Assembly (NCBI GenBank): GCA_022511205.1
Contig: JAFLRY010000002.1
Location: 43,109 to 107,108 of the forward strand
Direction of reading: 5' to 3'
From: Eubacterium sp.
Lineage (GTDB): Bacteria; Bacillota; Clostridia; Oscillospirales; Acutalibacteraceae
Length of the DNA: 64,000 nucleotides
The notes under the pieces were generated by a model. The model had not been told where the DNA came from and did no database searches. It saw only the letters and a program-made list of their open reading frames with translations. Shown in pieces: positions 9,689 to 17,535 of the stretch; within the stretch, counting starts at the first letter, position 1; each line of letters starts with the position of its first letter. The position numbers and the translations under genes are program-made.

Positions 9689-9712
9689 AATAATGTATCT
9701 CCTTTAAATAAA

Positions 9713-10987
9713 TTATTCGGTAACGCCTTCAGCGCCATTCTTATCAAACATACAAAGAGTTTCGAGCATGATCTCTATGCCGACCTCGATGCAATCGGGG
9801 CGGAGGTTTTCGGGTGTGTCAAGACGGGTATGATAATACCTCGGGGGAGCGGGATCCATAGCCGCAAGACCTGTTGCGGGAATGCCCGCCTGTGTGAAGG
9901 AAGCCGCGTCACAGGCGCCGATATATATTGATTCATATTTAACGTCAAAACCGCAGTTGGCGCAAGCGTCGTGAACCATCTCTTTAACGCCCTTATGGTG
10001 CTTGATCGTGCCGGAAAGGTCGCGGTCATAAACGGCAAGCGTCTCAAGATCGCGGAAGGTATCCATAGCAACTACAGCCGTGGGAACGTCCTTAAGCTCC
10101 TGAAGATGCGCCTTAACGTACGCCTTGGAACCGCGAAGACCCGCTTCCTCTGAGCCTGAGCAGATCATAACGACCTCAGTATTCTCAAAGCGAACGTCCG
10201 CCTCGGCAAGCGCCTTGATCGCGCCCATTCCAACGTAGCAGCCGGAAAGGTTATCGGAAGCGCCGGGAACGGATTTCGTCCAGCTCTGGAAGAATATGAA
10301 CGAGAGTTCAAAGGGTATGAAAATTATAGAAATAACGAAGAATACTACGAACAGCGTATGCGCCGCGGGGATATCCTTGGCAGCAAAGGTGCCGCCGTTT
10401 ACCGCGCCTACGATGATACCGATAACGGCAATAATAGTTTGAACAACAAGACCTATAACCGCGGGGATCTCAACGAGCAGCTTTGCCTGAAGGCCGCCGA
10501 TAAGATAGTTGATCGTCCACTCAAACTGAGAATCGGAGTGACCGATCATGATGATACGCTTTTTAACTTCGCCGGTGGGTTTACGAACGGCAACCATATT
10601 ATGGGAGGTCTGCTTCGGGAAAAGAAAATCATCAAACTGCTTATACATAAGAAATTCAAATATAAGCGGAACGAACGCGAGAATGCAGAGAACGAGAGCG
10701 ATGATGGGACTTGCGAACCAGTTTACGAAAACGCTGGCCACGCCGCAGCAAACGGTGAACGGGATAAATCCCATAAAGCCCTGGCGATGAAGCGTGAACG
10801 CCTCGATATTCGTTTCGTCGCAATAGTTTTTCATATCCTTTTCAAACCACTTTTGCGCGCGAAGCTCCTCAGGAGAACCCGGCTTACGGGGGCCGATCTT
10901 ATTGCAGATCTTCGTTATGCCCTTTACAGCATACTCTGTCTGGCGCTTGATATCAAATTTATCGCTGTATTCAAGTGCAATTTTCAT
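9713..10987 (-). CDS. M28-family zinc metallopeptidase with membrane spans inside the catalytic domain
   Basis: A 424-residue protein with the M28 aminopeptidase ligands in order: H150-S-D152, D245 in G-A-S-D-N-L-S-G, E280-E281 in S-G-S-E-E-A-G, D309 in A-M-D-T, and H386 in Y-Y-H-T-R-L-D-T. Hydrophobic spans lie at about 72-113 (two) and, unusually, at about 165-195 and 208-232, between the second and third ligands. The ATG at 10987 is chosen because GGAGG lies 10 bases upstream; a TTG at 11011 lacks a site. Known members cleave N-terminal amino acids; the substrate here is unknown. The membrane insert may tether the active site to the bilayer. Confidence 0.88.
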   Translation of the reverse strand: MKIALEYSDKFDIKRQTEYAVKGITKICNKIGPRKPGSPEELRAQKWFEKDMKNYCDETNIEAFTLHRQGFMGFIPFTVCCGVASVFVNWFASPIIALVLCILAFVPLIFEFLMYKQFDDFLFPKQTSHNMVAVRKPTGEVKKRIIMIGHSDSQFEWTINYLIGGLQAKLLVEIPAVIGLVVQTIIAVIGIIVGAVNGGTFAAKDIPAAHTLFVVFFVISIIFIPFELSFIFFQSWTKSVPGASDNLSGCYVGMGAIKALAEADVRFENTEVVMICSGSEEAGLRGSKAYVKAHLQELKDVPTAVVAMDTFRDLETLAVYDRDLSGTIKHHKGVKEMVHDACANCGFDVKYESIYIGACDAASFTQAGIPATGLAAMDPAPPRYYHTRLDTPENLRPDCIEVGIEIMLETLCMFDKNGAEGVTE

Positions 10988-11060
10988 AAGGCTATATCCT
11001 CCAAATATCAATATATTTTATTTTATCATAAAAAAATAATTAATACAACTATTAAAATCC

Positions 11061-11822
11061 TTACTTGGAATTTTTTTCATATATGAGCCTGAGGCCTTCT
11101 ATCAGAAGGTCGTCATCAACGATAACATCCAGAGTAGTTGCCTTAGCGATCGCTCGTCCCAGTCCGCCGGTTACGATAACTGTAGCCTTTTCTCCGAGCT
11201 CCTCTTCAAATCTTGCCACAAGCCCCTCAAGCATTGCCGCCGTGCCTATTACAGAGCCGCCCTTCATAGCGTCGATCGTATTTTTACCTATCATTCTTGA
11301 GGGGGCGGATATATCTATCTGCGGCAGCTGAGCCGTTCCGCTTGAAAGGGCATTTATGGCAGTTTTTACTCCGCACATAATAACGCCGCCCAGATGCGCT
11401 CCGTTTCTGTCAATAACGGAAGCGGTGGTAGCCGTGCCGAAATCAAATACGATCGCGGGAAGCGGATATTTGTTGATCACCGCAACGTCCCCCACGACGA
11501 TATCTGCACCCAACTCCGAGGGATTATCGATTTTGATATTGAGCCCCGTTTTTATTCCGGGACCGACCACTAACGCGTCAACCCCGCAGACCAGCTTTAT
11601 CCCCTTCAAAAGCGTTCTGATCAGCGCGGGAACAACGCTTGATATGATCGCTCCGTCAATATCCGTTACACCGTTGATATCCAAAAAAGCTTTGAGCTTC
11701 ATTGAATACTCCACGTCCGTTTGATTTATATCGGTTGAAAGCCTGCCGGAGCAGACCATTTTTTCTCCGTCCAGCACGCCTAAAACGATATTCGTGTTCC
11801 CCACGTCAACTGCAAGCAGCAT
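11061..11822 (-). CDS. coaX: Type III pantothenate kinase
   Basis: A 253-residue ASKHA kinase. Motifs: L-A-V-D-V-G-N-T-N (phosphate 1), G-A-D (pantothenate/monovalent cation region) and V-F-D-F-G-T-A-T-T (phosphate 2), plus G-G-V-I-M-C-G-V and T-G-G-L-G. It phosphorylates pantothenate, the first step to coenzyme A, in the cytoplasm. The ATG at 11822 has GGAG 9 bases upstream and gives the usual M-L-L-A-V-D start; the upstream ATG at 11837 is less likely. It has its own promoter (11857-11885). Confidence 0.95.
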   Translation of the reverse strand: MLLAVDVGNTNIVLGVLDGEKMVCSGRLSTDINQTDVEYSMKLKAFLDINGVTDIDGAIISSVVPALIRTLLKGIKLVCGVDALVVGPGIKTGLNIKIDNPSELGADIVVGDVAVINKYPLPAIVFDFGTATTASVIDRNGAHLGGVIMCGVKTAINALSSGTAQLPQIDISAPSRMIGKNTIDAMKGGSVIGTAAMLEGLVARFEEELGEKATVIVTGGLGRAIAKATTLDVIVDDDLLIEGLRLIYEKNSK

Positions 11823-11856
11823 ATTATCACTCCGCATTTCTTAATTTAATACATCC

Positions 11857-11885
11857 ATTATAGTATAGAATCTTATATTTGTAAA
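11857..11885 (-). promoter_or_regulatory. Promoter of coaX
   Basis: Minus-strand TTTACA (11880-11885), 17-base spacer, TATAAT (11857-11862). It lies downstream of the candidate small-RNA terminator, so coaX is transcribed independently. Confidence 0.75.
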
Positions 11886-11924
11886 TAAAAGAACGCCTTA
11901 ACGCGCCATCTTTTTACTGAAACA

Positions 11925-12028
11925 GAAAGAAGAAAGCCGCTGTATAACACAGCGGCTTTCCCTCTTTCTATAACAAACTATAGGAGGACAAGATACTCAG
12001 GAACGGTTGCGGCTCCGTTCCTGAGTGT
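11925..12028 (-). ncRNA. Candidate small RNA of about 105 nt
   Basis: A perfect consensus promoter at 12035-12063 would start a transcript near 12028. It opens with a perfect 12-bp hairpin (11995-12026, ACTCAGGAACGG / CCGTTCCTGAGT, 8-base loop). A mostly unpaired linker follows with TCCTCC (an anti-Shine-Dalgarno-like run). The transcript ends in a 10-bp hairpin (11933-11959, AAAGCCGCTG / CAGCGGCTTT) followed by a pyrimidine-rich CTTCTTTCTG tail. No plausible reading frame lies inside, and coaX downstream has its own promoter. The family is not recognised. Confidence 0.6.
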
Positions 12029-12034
12029 ATGATC

Positions 12035-12063
12035 ATTATATTATATATTTAACAATTTGTCAA
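12035..12063 (-). promoter_or_regulatory. Consensus promoter for the candidate small RNA
   Basis: Minus-strand TTGACA (12058-12063), exactly 17 bases, TATAAT (12035-12040). Perfect boxes with no reading frame immediately downstream. Confidence 0.8.
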
Positions 12064-12153
12064 GAGCTGTGAGGAAAAATTTTTGTTATTATTTACAAAA
12101 TGTGCCATAAATCCTAAAAAAAGGCCCTAAAAAAAATCAATGATTAAATCAAG

Positions 12154-12182
12154 TTGACAAAGAACAAATGTTTGACTAATAT
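12154..12182 (+). promoter_or_regulatory. Promoter of the two-gene sigma-like operon
   Basis: TTGACA (12154-12159), 17-base spacer, TAATAT (12177-12182). It reads rightward into a structured leader and the genes at 12348 and 12559, divergent from the candidate small RNA. Together with the small RNA and leader it fills the gap between coaX and 12348. Confidence 0.8.
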
Positions 12183-12232
12183 AAGGCTTGTAGACGAAAA
12201 CCGCCCATTCCGATACTGTCAAACTCATACGA

Positions 12233-12314
12233 AATACCTTACGGAGACAAAATCCCGCTCCCGCCGATGCCGCAAAGCAAGAACGCCCTAAGCCCCTTCG
12301 CTCCGTAAGGTATT
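12233..12314 (+). promoter_or_regulatory. Structured leader closed by a perfect 14-bp inverted repeat
   Basis: AATACCTTACGGAG (12233-12246) pairs perfectly with CTCCGTAAGGTATT (12301-12314), closing a C-rich 54-base interior. The structure ends 33 bases before the ATG of the first gene and starts about 43 bases after the expected transcript start. No T-run follows, so it is not a simple terminator. It may be a regulatory RNA element or the footprint of a small mobile repeat. Confidence 0.55.
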
Positions 12315-12347
12315 ATATTATTCTATATAATAAGAAAGGACAAAGCT

Positions 12348-12548
12348 ATGACTATTGAAGAATTAGCCGAGGAATACCGCGGTCAATACGAGGTTTTAAG
12401 CGCGAAAATAGACGGGCTCCGTCCACTTCTATATGTCTATACCGGCGAGGATCTTTACCTGCTTAGAAAGCGGATAAAAATATATTATGATATGGCGTAT
12501 GAATGCAAAAGAATCTCGAAAATGCTTACTGATTATTACGTGGACTGA
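12348..12548 (+). CDS. Small acidic helical protein, unknown function
   Basis: A 66-residue protein with ribosome site AAGAAAGGA before the ATG. It is predicted helical (E-E-L-A-E-E-Y ... L-S-A-K-I-D-G-L ... R-K-R-I-K-I-Y-Y-D-M-A-Y) with no cysteine-metal motif or membrane span. It is followed after 10 bases by a sigma-region-4-like gene, so a partner or anti-sigma-type role is conceivable, but only the gene order suggests it. I do not recognise a family. Confidence 0.65.
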   Translation: MTIEELAEEYRGQYEVLSAKIDGLRPLLYVYTGEDLYLLRKRIKIYYDMAYECKRISKMLTDYYVD

Positions 12549-12558
12549 GGTGTGCCTA

Positions 12559-12888
12559 ATGATGGATTTAATAGATTCTTACTATTCGGGAGACGATCGC
12601 GATTCAGGCGATCTTGATTCTCAAAAGGTCAGCAGAAGCGCAATATCAAGCGTGCTTCCGCTGATACTGAAAAATGATCTTACCAACCGCCAGCGTGATT
12701 GCCTGAAGATGAAATATGTGGACGAGCTGAATCAGGCAGAAATAGCAAAGCGGCTGGGTCTTTCCCAACCCACCGTTTGCAGGCATATCGCCATGGCAAA
12801 GAGCATCGTAAACAACAGGCTTTCCTATTGTCTCGTGGTGCTCAACCGCGCAAACAATATGTGGATAAACTGGGAAAATTCGCACTAA
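12559..12888 (+). CDS. Sigma-70 region-4-like DNA-binding protein
   Basis: A 109-residue protein. After an acidic N-terminus (D-S-Y-Y-S-G-D-D-R-D-S-G-D-L-D), residues 42-85 form a sigma region 4 / LuxR-like helix-turn-helix: L-T-N-R-Q-R-D-C-L-K-M-K-Y, then L-N-Q-A-E-I-A-K-R-L-G-L-S-Q-P-T-V-C-R-H-I. No region 2 is present, so it is not a full sigma factor. It could act as a phage-late-gene-type activator or a sigma-like regulator. GAGGTG precedes the ATG at 12559 (a second ATG follows directly). It is co-transcribed with the 66-residue gene. Confidence 0.7.
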   Translation: MMDLIDSYYSGDDRDSGDLDSQKVSRSAISSVLPLILKNDLTNRQRDCLKMKYVDELNQAEIAKRLGLSQPTVCRHIAMAKSIVNNRLSYCLVVLNRANNMWINWENSH

Positions 12889-12986
12889 ATTCGGCAAAGC
12901 AAATGAATTCACAGATCCCAAAGCGCCGAAATTCAGCACTCACTGACGATTTAGAAATTGCTTTGCCTATATAAACAACTGATACG

Positions 12987-13026
12987 AAAACGGCTGTTCT
13001 GAGGGATCACACGATCCACCGTTTTT
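12987..13026 (+). terminator. Terminator after the sigma-like operon
   Basis: AAAACGG ... CCGTTTT enclosing an inner GGATC-ACAC-GATCC hairpin, followed by T-rich sequence. It lies 100 bases after the stop; a 10-bp inverted repeat GGCAAAGCAA / TTGCTTTGCC (12893-12902, 12958-12967) precedes it. Confidence 0.65.
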
Positions 13027-13036
13027 AACAAGTTGG

Positions 13037-13075
13037 AAAGCACACCTTTCTATTTTATGAAAAGTGTGCTTTTTT
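13037..13075 (+). terminator. Second rightward terminator
   Basis: AAAGCACAC / GTGTGCTTT with an 18-base loop and a run of T on the plus strand; it separates the sigma-like operon from the converging membrane-protein gene. Confidence 0.75.
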
Positions 13076-13077
13076 GT

Positions 13078-13860
13078 TTATTGAAAAATAGCTTGTATGA
13101 ACTTGTATGCATAGAAAAACACGTACATCACCGGCTGATGGGCAAGGTAGATCCAAAAGCTGTATTTCCCCGATTTCTGCAAGAATCTACTGTGGCTTTT
13201 GTACGCCGCTTCCGGGAAGTCGCCGTTGGCCGCGTATTTCCCTATGAACGCGCCGAACAAAAACAGAAACAGCCACGGAAGCAAAGCAAAATAATCGGCG
13301 GACGTAAAAGTTCTCGAATAAAAACCGAGGGGGCAAAGCCAGTCGCTTTGATATAGGATATCCGGAAGCGTTATCAAGCCGAACAGCAGCGTTTTCTTTG
13401 AAATATTATAGGTGGCAAGAAACAGAAACGCGCATACAGTCAAGCCGATTTTCGTATTTATCTTATCGAGCAGGGGTGTTAACAGCCCGGTTATTATCAT
13501 ACAGCATCCGAGGCAGGAAAGAATACCGAAATAAATTTCCGCTCCCGTGATCCCCATAAGCGGCATGATGACTGCGGACACCAACGTTACTGCCAGACCG
13601 CCGCCCAAAACAACAGCGCCTCTGCGAATCGTATTGCGCGACAGGCGCGAGCATATCCCCGAGGTAACGATAAACGCCGCCCAGAAAAAAGGCTGAAAAA
13701 CACAAAGGGCGTTAAAGACCTTGTAGCCGAAATCATATCCGAGAACAAAGCCTATATTGTAAAACATATGGTGGAATACCATACATATTATTGCGAAGCC
13801 GCGTATCTCATCAAGAAGCAGAATACGCCTTGCGCCGTCCTTCAATAAAATCACCCGCAT
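13078..13860 (-). CDS. Membrane protein of the heparan-alpha-glucosaminide N-acetyltransferase-like (DUF1624) family
   Basis: A 260-residue protein with about seven or eight hydrophobic spans. The start L-L-D-E-I-R-G-F-A-I-I-C-M-V-F-H-H-M-F-Y-N matches the opening of the HGSNAT_cat/DUF1624 domain (L-D-x-x-R-G ... H-H). A C-terminal S-F-W-I-Y-L-A-H-Q-P-V is also characteristic. Relatives are thought to pass acetyl groups across the membrane, but bacterial substrates are unknown. It appears monocistronic, facing away from the HAD-NUDIX gene. Family assignment fairly sure; function not. Confidence 0.82.
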   Translation of the reverse strand: MRVILLKDGARRILLLDEIRGFAIICMVFHHMFYNIGFVLGYDFGYKVFNALCVFQPFFWAAFIVTSGICSRLSRNTIRRGAVVLGGGLAVTLVSAVIMPLMGITGAEIYFGILSCLGCCMIITGLLTPLLDKINTKIGLTVCAFLFLATYNISKKTLLFGLITLPDILYQSDWLCPLGFYSRTFTSADYFALLPWLFLFLFGAFIGKYAANGDFPEAAYKSHSRFLQKSGKYSFWIYLAHQPVMYVFFYAYKFIQAIFQ

Positions 13861-13975
13861 TTCCGAGAAAATATTCTAACACATATCAGCATTTATTTCA
13901 AATTATTGTATTCATTATTTTTTTATGTTATACTGTTATAAATATTTTACAGATATTCTTTAAGGCGTGAATAAG

Positions 13976-15166
13976 ATGAGATATAAAAATGTGATATTTG
14001 ATTTTGACGGCACATTATGCGACACGGGCATTGGCATAATGAAAAGCGCTAAATATGCCCTTGAAAGCTTTGGGTATTCCGTTGGCGAAGATTTCAAAGA
14101 ACTCAGCTGCTTTATCGGCCCTCCCCTGCTGGTGACCTTTCAGGAAAAATACGGCGCTCAGCCTCAGGAGGCTGAGGAGCTGGTAAAAAAATACCGCGAA
14201 AGATATACCGATATCGGGCTTTTTGAAAGCGAGCTTTATGACGGAATGATCGATCTGCTGAGCGGACTGAAAAAAGGCGGCTTTAAAATCGGTATTGCCT
14301 CATCAAAGCCGCAGATTTTCGTGGAAAGACTATTGGAGCATTTTGAAATTCTCGATTATTTTGACGCCGTTTGCGGTGTTACGTTTGACGCGGACTGCGT
14401 GCCGAAATCTGATATAATCGCCGCCTGTATGGAAAAGCTGAACGCCATCGCCGATGACACACTTATGGTGGGCGACAAACGCTTTGATATTGAGGGCGCA
14501 AGGCTGGACGGCATAGACAGCGCCGGCGTGCTTTGGGGCTACGGCACGAAATTTGAGCTTATTGAGGCAAGCGCAAAATTCATCGCAGAAAAGCCCTCCG
14601 ATATCGAATCCATCGCCCTCGGCTTTTTTGAGCAGACCGAGGAGGTAAGCGGCATTTTCAGCGGCAGGATCATAACCGTGCATGAGGATACCGTTATGCT
14701 AGTAGACGGCTCACTGGCAAAGCGTGAACTGGTGGATCACCCCGGAGGTGTGGCGATCGTGCCGTTGACCGATAAGGGCGAGGTGCTTATGGTGCGCCAA
14801 TTCAGAGCGCCGTATAAGGAAACGATCTACGAAATACCCGCAGGCAAGCTGGAGCGTGGCGAAGACCCCCGCGAGGCGGGAATCCGCGAGCTTGAAGAGG
14901 AGTGCGGCGTTACTGCTGAAAGCTTTTTTGAGCTGGGAGAGATCTATCCCACGCCCGGATACTGCAGTGAGATCATCAGAATTTACGGCGCGACGGGGCT
15001 TAAATTCGGCGAGCAGTCCCTTGATGAGGACGAATTTCTTGATGTTTACTCCGTACCCCTTGAAACGGCCTTTGAAAAATGTATGAGCGGCGAATTCAAG
15101 GATGCTAAAACCATAGTTGGAATATTTAAGATCAGGGAAATGAGACGAAATGGCAGCTTATCTTGA
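13976..15166 (+). CDS. HAD phosphatase - NUDIX hydrolase fusion
   Basis: A 396-residue two-domain protein. Residues 1-210 are a HAD hydrolase of phosphoglycolate-phosphatase type (motif I V-I-F-D-F-D-G-T-L-C-D-T, motif II I-A-S-S-K-P, Lys in V-P-K-S-D, motif IV V-G-D-K-R-F-D). Residues about 220-390 are a NUDIX domain resembling ADP-ribose pyrophosphatase; the Nudix box is complete, from G-K-L-E-R-G-E through R-E-L-E-E-E-C-G-V, with the E-I-P-A-G lead-in. The ADPR-type half would make ribose 5-phosphate and AMP. The HAD half could dephosphorylate a product. The ATG at 13976 follows AAGG; a GTG at 13967 is too near it. It overlaps the cysteine desulfurase by 17 bases. Confidence 0.9.
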   Translation: MRYKNVIFDFDGTLCDTGIGIMKSAKYALESFGYSVGEDFKELSCFIGPPLLVTFQEKYGAQPQEAEELVKKYRERYTDIGLFESELYDGMIDLLSGLKKGGFKIGIASSKPQIFVERLLEHFEILDYFDAVCGVTFDADCVPKSDIIAACMEKLNAIADDTLMVGDKRFDIEGARLDGIDSAGVLWGYGTKFELIEASAKFIAEKPSDIESIALGFFEQTEEVSGIFSGRIITVHEDTVMLVDGSLAKRELVDHPGGVAIVPLTDKGEVLMVRQFRAPYKETIYEIPAGKLERGEDPREAGIRELEEECGVTAESFFELGEIYPTPGYCSEIIRIYGATGLKFGEQSLDEDEFLDVYSVPLETAFEKCMSGEFKDAKTIVGIFKIREMRRNGSLS

Positions 15167-16286
15167 CAACAGCGCAACCACCAAGCCCTGCCGCGAAGCG
15201 GTTGAAGCCGTTCGCGCCATGCTGGAGGAAAACTACGGCAATCCCTCAAGCCTGCACGGTTTGGGAATAGAGGCGGCAAAGACGGTCATAAAAGCAAGGC
15301 AAAGCATAGCGACCGCTCTTGACTGCGAAAAAGAAGAAATATTTTTCACCAGCGGCGGGACGGAGGCAAACAACCTTGCTATCTTCGGCGCGGCTTACGC
15401 CAACAAAAGAAAAGGAAACAGAATAGTAACCACCGCCATCGAGCACGAAAGCGTTATGCAGAGTATGGACGAGCTGGAAAAAGAGGGCTTTGAGATCGTT
15501 CGTCTCGCTCCCGACAAGCAGGGAAACATAAGCCTTTCAGAGCTTGCCGAGGCGATCAACGAAAAAACCATTCTCGTTTCAATGATGTATATCAACAACG
15601 AGGTTGGCTCGATCCTGCCCGTTGATAAGATAAAAAAGCTCGTTGCAAGAGCCGGCGCGCCCGCAATTATACATACGGATTGCGTTCAGGCATTCGGGAA
15701 AACCGAGGTCAAGCCGAAAAAGCTGGGCGCGGATCTCGTTACGATAACGGCGCATAAAATTCACGGCCCCAAGGGCTGCGGCGCGCTCTACGTTAAAAAA
15801 GGTGTTCGTATATTGCCGAGAACCTTCGGCGGCGAACAGGAAAAGAAGCTTCGCCCCGGCACGGAGGCTTCCCCTCTTATCGCGGGCTTCGGCGCGGCGG
15901 TGGAGGCTCTCCCCGATCTGAAAGAACAGCGCACAGCAATAAAAGAACTCAATTCCTACGCCAAAAGTGAATTATCCAAAATAGACGGCGTAGTATTCAA
16001 CAGCGGCGAAAACGCTTCACCGTATGTTATCAATATATATGTGCCGAGCTTCATGCGAAGCCAGACAGTGGTGCAGGAGCTTTCAGCGAATTACGGAATT
16101 TACGTCAGCAACGGCTCGGCGTGCGCAAAGGGCAAGAGAAGCCACGTGCTTACCGCCATGAAGCTGAGCGACGAAATAATAGACAAAAGCATAAGAATAA
16201 GCTTTTCAAGGTTCAGCACCAAGGCAGAGATAGACGAGCTCTGCGCCGCGCTGACCGATATAATAAAAAAACACCCGAAGGTGTAG
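15150..16286 (+). CDS. nifZ: Cysteine desulfurase, NifS/IscS family, paired with ThiI
   Basis: A 378-residue PLP enzyme. The PLP lysine is in I-T-A-H-K-I-H-G-P-K-G, the phosphate-binding region is T-S-G-G-T-E-A-N-N, and the catalytic cysteine is in N-G-S-A-C-A-K-G-K. It removes sulfur from cysteine as an enzyme persulfide. It overlaps the preceding gene by 17 bases, and thiI follows at once, the same pairing as NifZ-ThiI in Bacillus, so its likely partner is ThiI in tRNA 4-thiouridine synthesis rather than Fe-S assembly. The symbol is by this context only. Confidence 0.92.
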   Translation: MAAYLDNSATTKPCREAVEAVRAMLEENYGNPSSLHGLGIEAAKTVIKARQSIATALDCEKEEIFFTSGGTEANNLAIFGAAYANKRKGNRIVTTAIEHESVMQSMDELEKEGFEIVRLAPDKQGNISLSELAEAINEKTILVSMMYINNEVGSILPVDKIKKLVARAGAPAIIHTDCVQAFGKTEVKPKKLGADLVTITAHKIHGPKGCGALYVKKGVRILPRTFGGEQEKKLRPGTEASPLIAGFGAAVEALPDLKEQRTAIKELNSYAKSELSKIDGVVFNSGENASPYVINIYVPSFMRSQTVVQELSANYGIYVSNGSACAKGKRSHVLTAMKLSDEIIDKSIRISFSRFSTKAEIDELCAALTDIIKKHPKV

Positions 16287-16325
16287 GTGGGCGAAATCCG
16301 AATTCGCTTTGCCCGGAGGATACAA

Positions 16326-17498
16326 ATGAAAGAAATCGTACTTGTAAAAAACGGCGAGCTGGTGCTCAAGGGACTCAACAGAAATTCCTTTGAGGACGTG
16401 CTCATAAAGAACATGAGAAGGCATCTTGCCGATATCGGTCAGTTTACCTTTACTAAGAGCCAATCCACCATAATGGTAGAGCCTGAAAATGAGGACACCG
16501 ATCTTGACGACGCGGTTAAAGCGTTGGGCAAGGTTTTCGGCATTGCCGCACTGTCCCGCGCGGCGGTGTGCGAAAAGGATATGGAGGATATTATCCGCAC
16601 GGCGAAGGAATACCTTGCGGATGAGCTTTTGCTTGCAAAAACCTTTAAGGTGGAAGCGAAGCGAAGCGACAAGAAATTCCCCCTTAACTCTCCGCAGATC
16701 AGCAGAGAGCTTGGCGGTCAGCTTCTAAAGGCGTTTCACCATTTAAAGGTGGACGTTCATAATCCGGATATCGTGGTAACCGTTGAGGTAAGGGACCGCT
16801 ACGCCTTCGTGCGCGGCAACAACATAAAGGGCGCGGGCGGTATGCCCACCGGAACAAGCGGCAGAGCGGCGGTGCTGATCAGCGGCGGAATTGATTCCCC
16901 CGTGGCGGCGTATATGATGGCAAAAAGGGGCATTGAGCTTATCTCCGTTCACTTCGCTTCTCCGCCCTACACCAGTGAGCTTGCCGAAATGAAGGTTATG
17001 GATCTGCTGAAAAGGGTGGCGGCATACAGCGGCACTATCGTCACCTACGTCGTTCCATTTACCGAAATTCAGGAAGCCATCAGAGATCACTGCCCTGAGG
17101 ATTATTTCACCCTCGTTATGCGCCGAATTATGATGAGAATAAGCGGCGAGATCGCGAAGCGCCAGAACTGTCAGGCGCTCATCACGGGTGAAAGCGTTGG
17201 TCAGGTTGCGAGCCAGACTATCTATGCCCTCGGCTGTACGGACAGCGCGTCAGATCTCCCCGTATTCCGCCCCTGCATAGGAATGGATAAGGATGAGATC
17301 ATTGCTATATCAAGAAAGATCGACACCTTCGATATTTCCATTCAGCCCTATGAGGACTGCTGCACCGTGTTCACCCCGAAGCATCCGAAAACGAGGCCAA
17401 AGCTTCAGGACGTTATCGACACGGAGAATCTCATTTCCGAGCTTGACAGAATGTGTGAAACGGCAATTCAAAACGCGAAAAGAGTATTTATTAAATAG
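16326..17498 (+). CDS. thiI: tRNA 4-thiouridine synthase ThiI, without rhodanese domain
   Basis: A 390-residue protein with an N-terminal ferredoxin-like part, a THUMP RNA-binding domain (to about residue 165) and a PP-loop AMP-ligase domain with I-S-G-G-I-D-S-P-V-A at about 180. The tail ends without the rhodanese domain of the E. coli enzyme, as in Bacillus, where the adjacent cysteine desulfurase gives sulfur directly. It makes s4U8 in tRNA. The ATG at 16326 has GGAGG 7 bases upstream; in-frame sequence back to a GTG at 16287 is rejected. Confidence 0.96.
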   Translation: MKEIVLVKNGELVLKGLNRNSFEDVLIKNMRRHLADIGQFTFTKSQSTIMVEPENEDTDLDDAVKALGKVFGIAALSRAAVCEKDMEDIIRTAKEYLADELLLAKTFKVEAKRSDKKFPLNSPQISRELGGQLLKAFHHLKVDVHNPDIVVTVEVRDRYAFVRGNNIKGAGGMPTGTSGRAAVLISGGIDSPVAAYMMAKRGIELISVHFASPPYTSELAEMKVMDLLKRVAAYSGTIVTYVVPFTEIQEAIRDHCPEDYFTLVMRRIMMRISGEIAKRQNCQALITGESVGQVASQTIYALGCTDSASDLPVFRPCIGMDKDEIIAISRKIDTFDISIQPYEDCCTVFTPKHPKTRPKLQDVIDTENLISELDRMCETAIQNAKRVFIK

Positions 17499-17535
17499 GC
17501 AAAACATAGTATTTATCAAAAACAGAGGAAAAACA

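Noticed and set aside
12646..12939. Leftward open frame opposite the sigma-like gene
   Set aside because: It mirrors the HTH gene in the other frame and lacks a ribosome site.
17293..17535. Upstream extension of the potassium channel into thiI
   Set aside because: It lies inside thiI in another frame and gives an unrelated N-terminus; the ribosome site supports the start near 17536.
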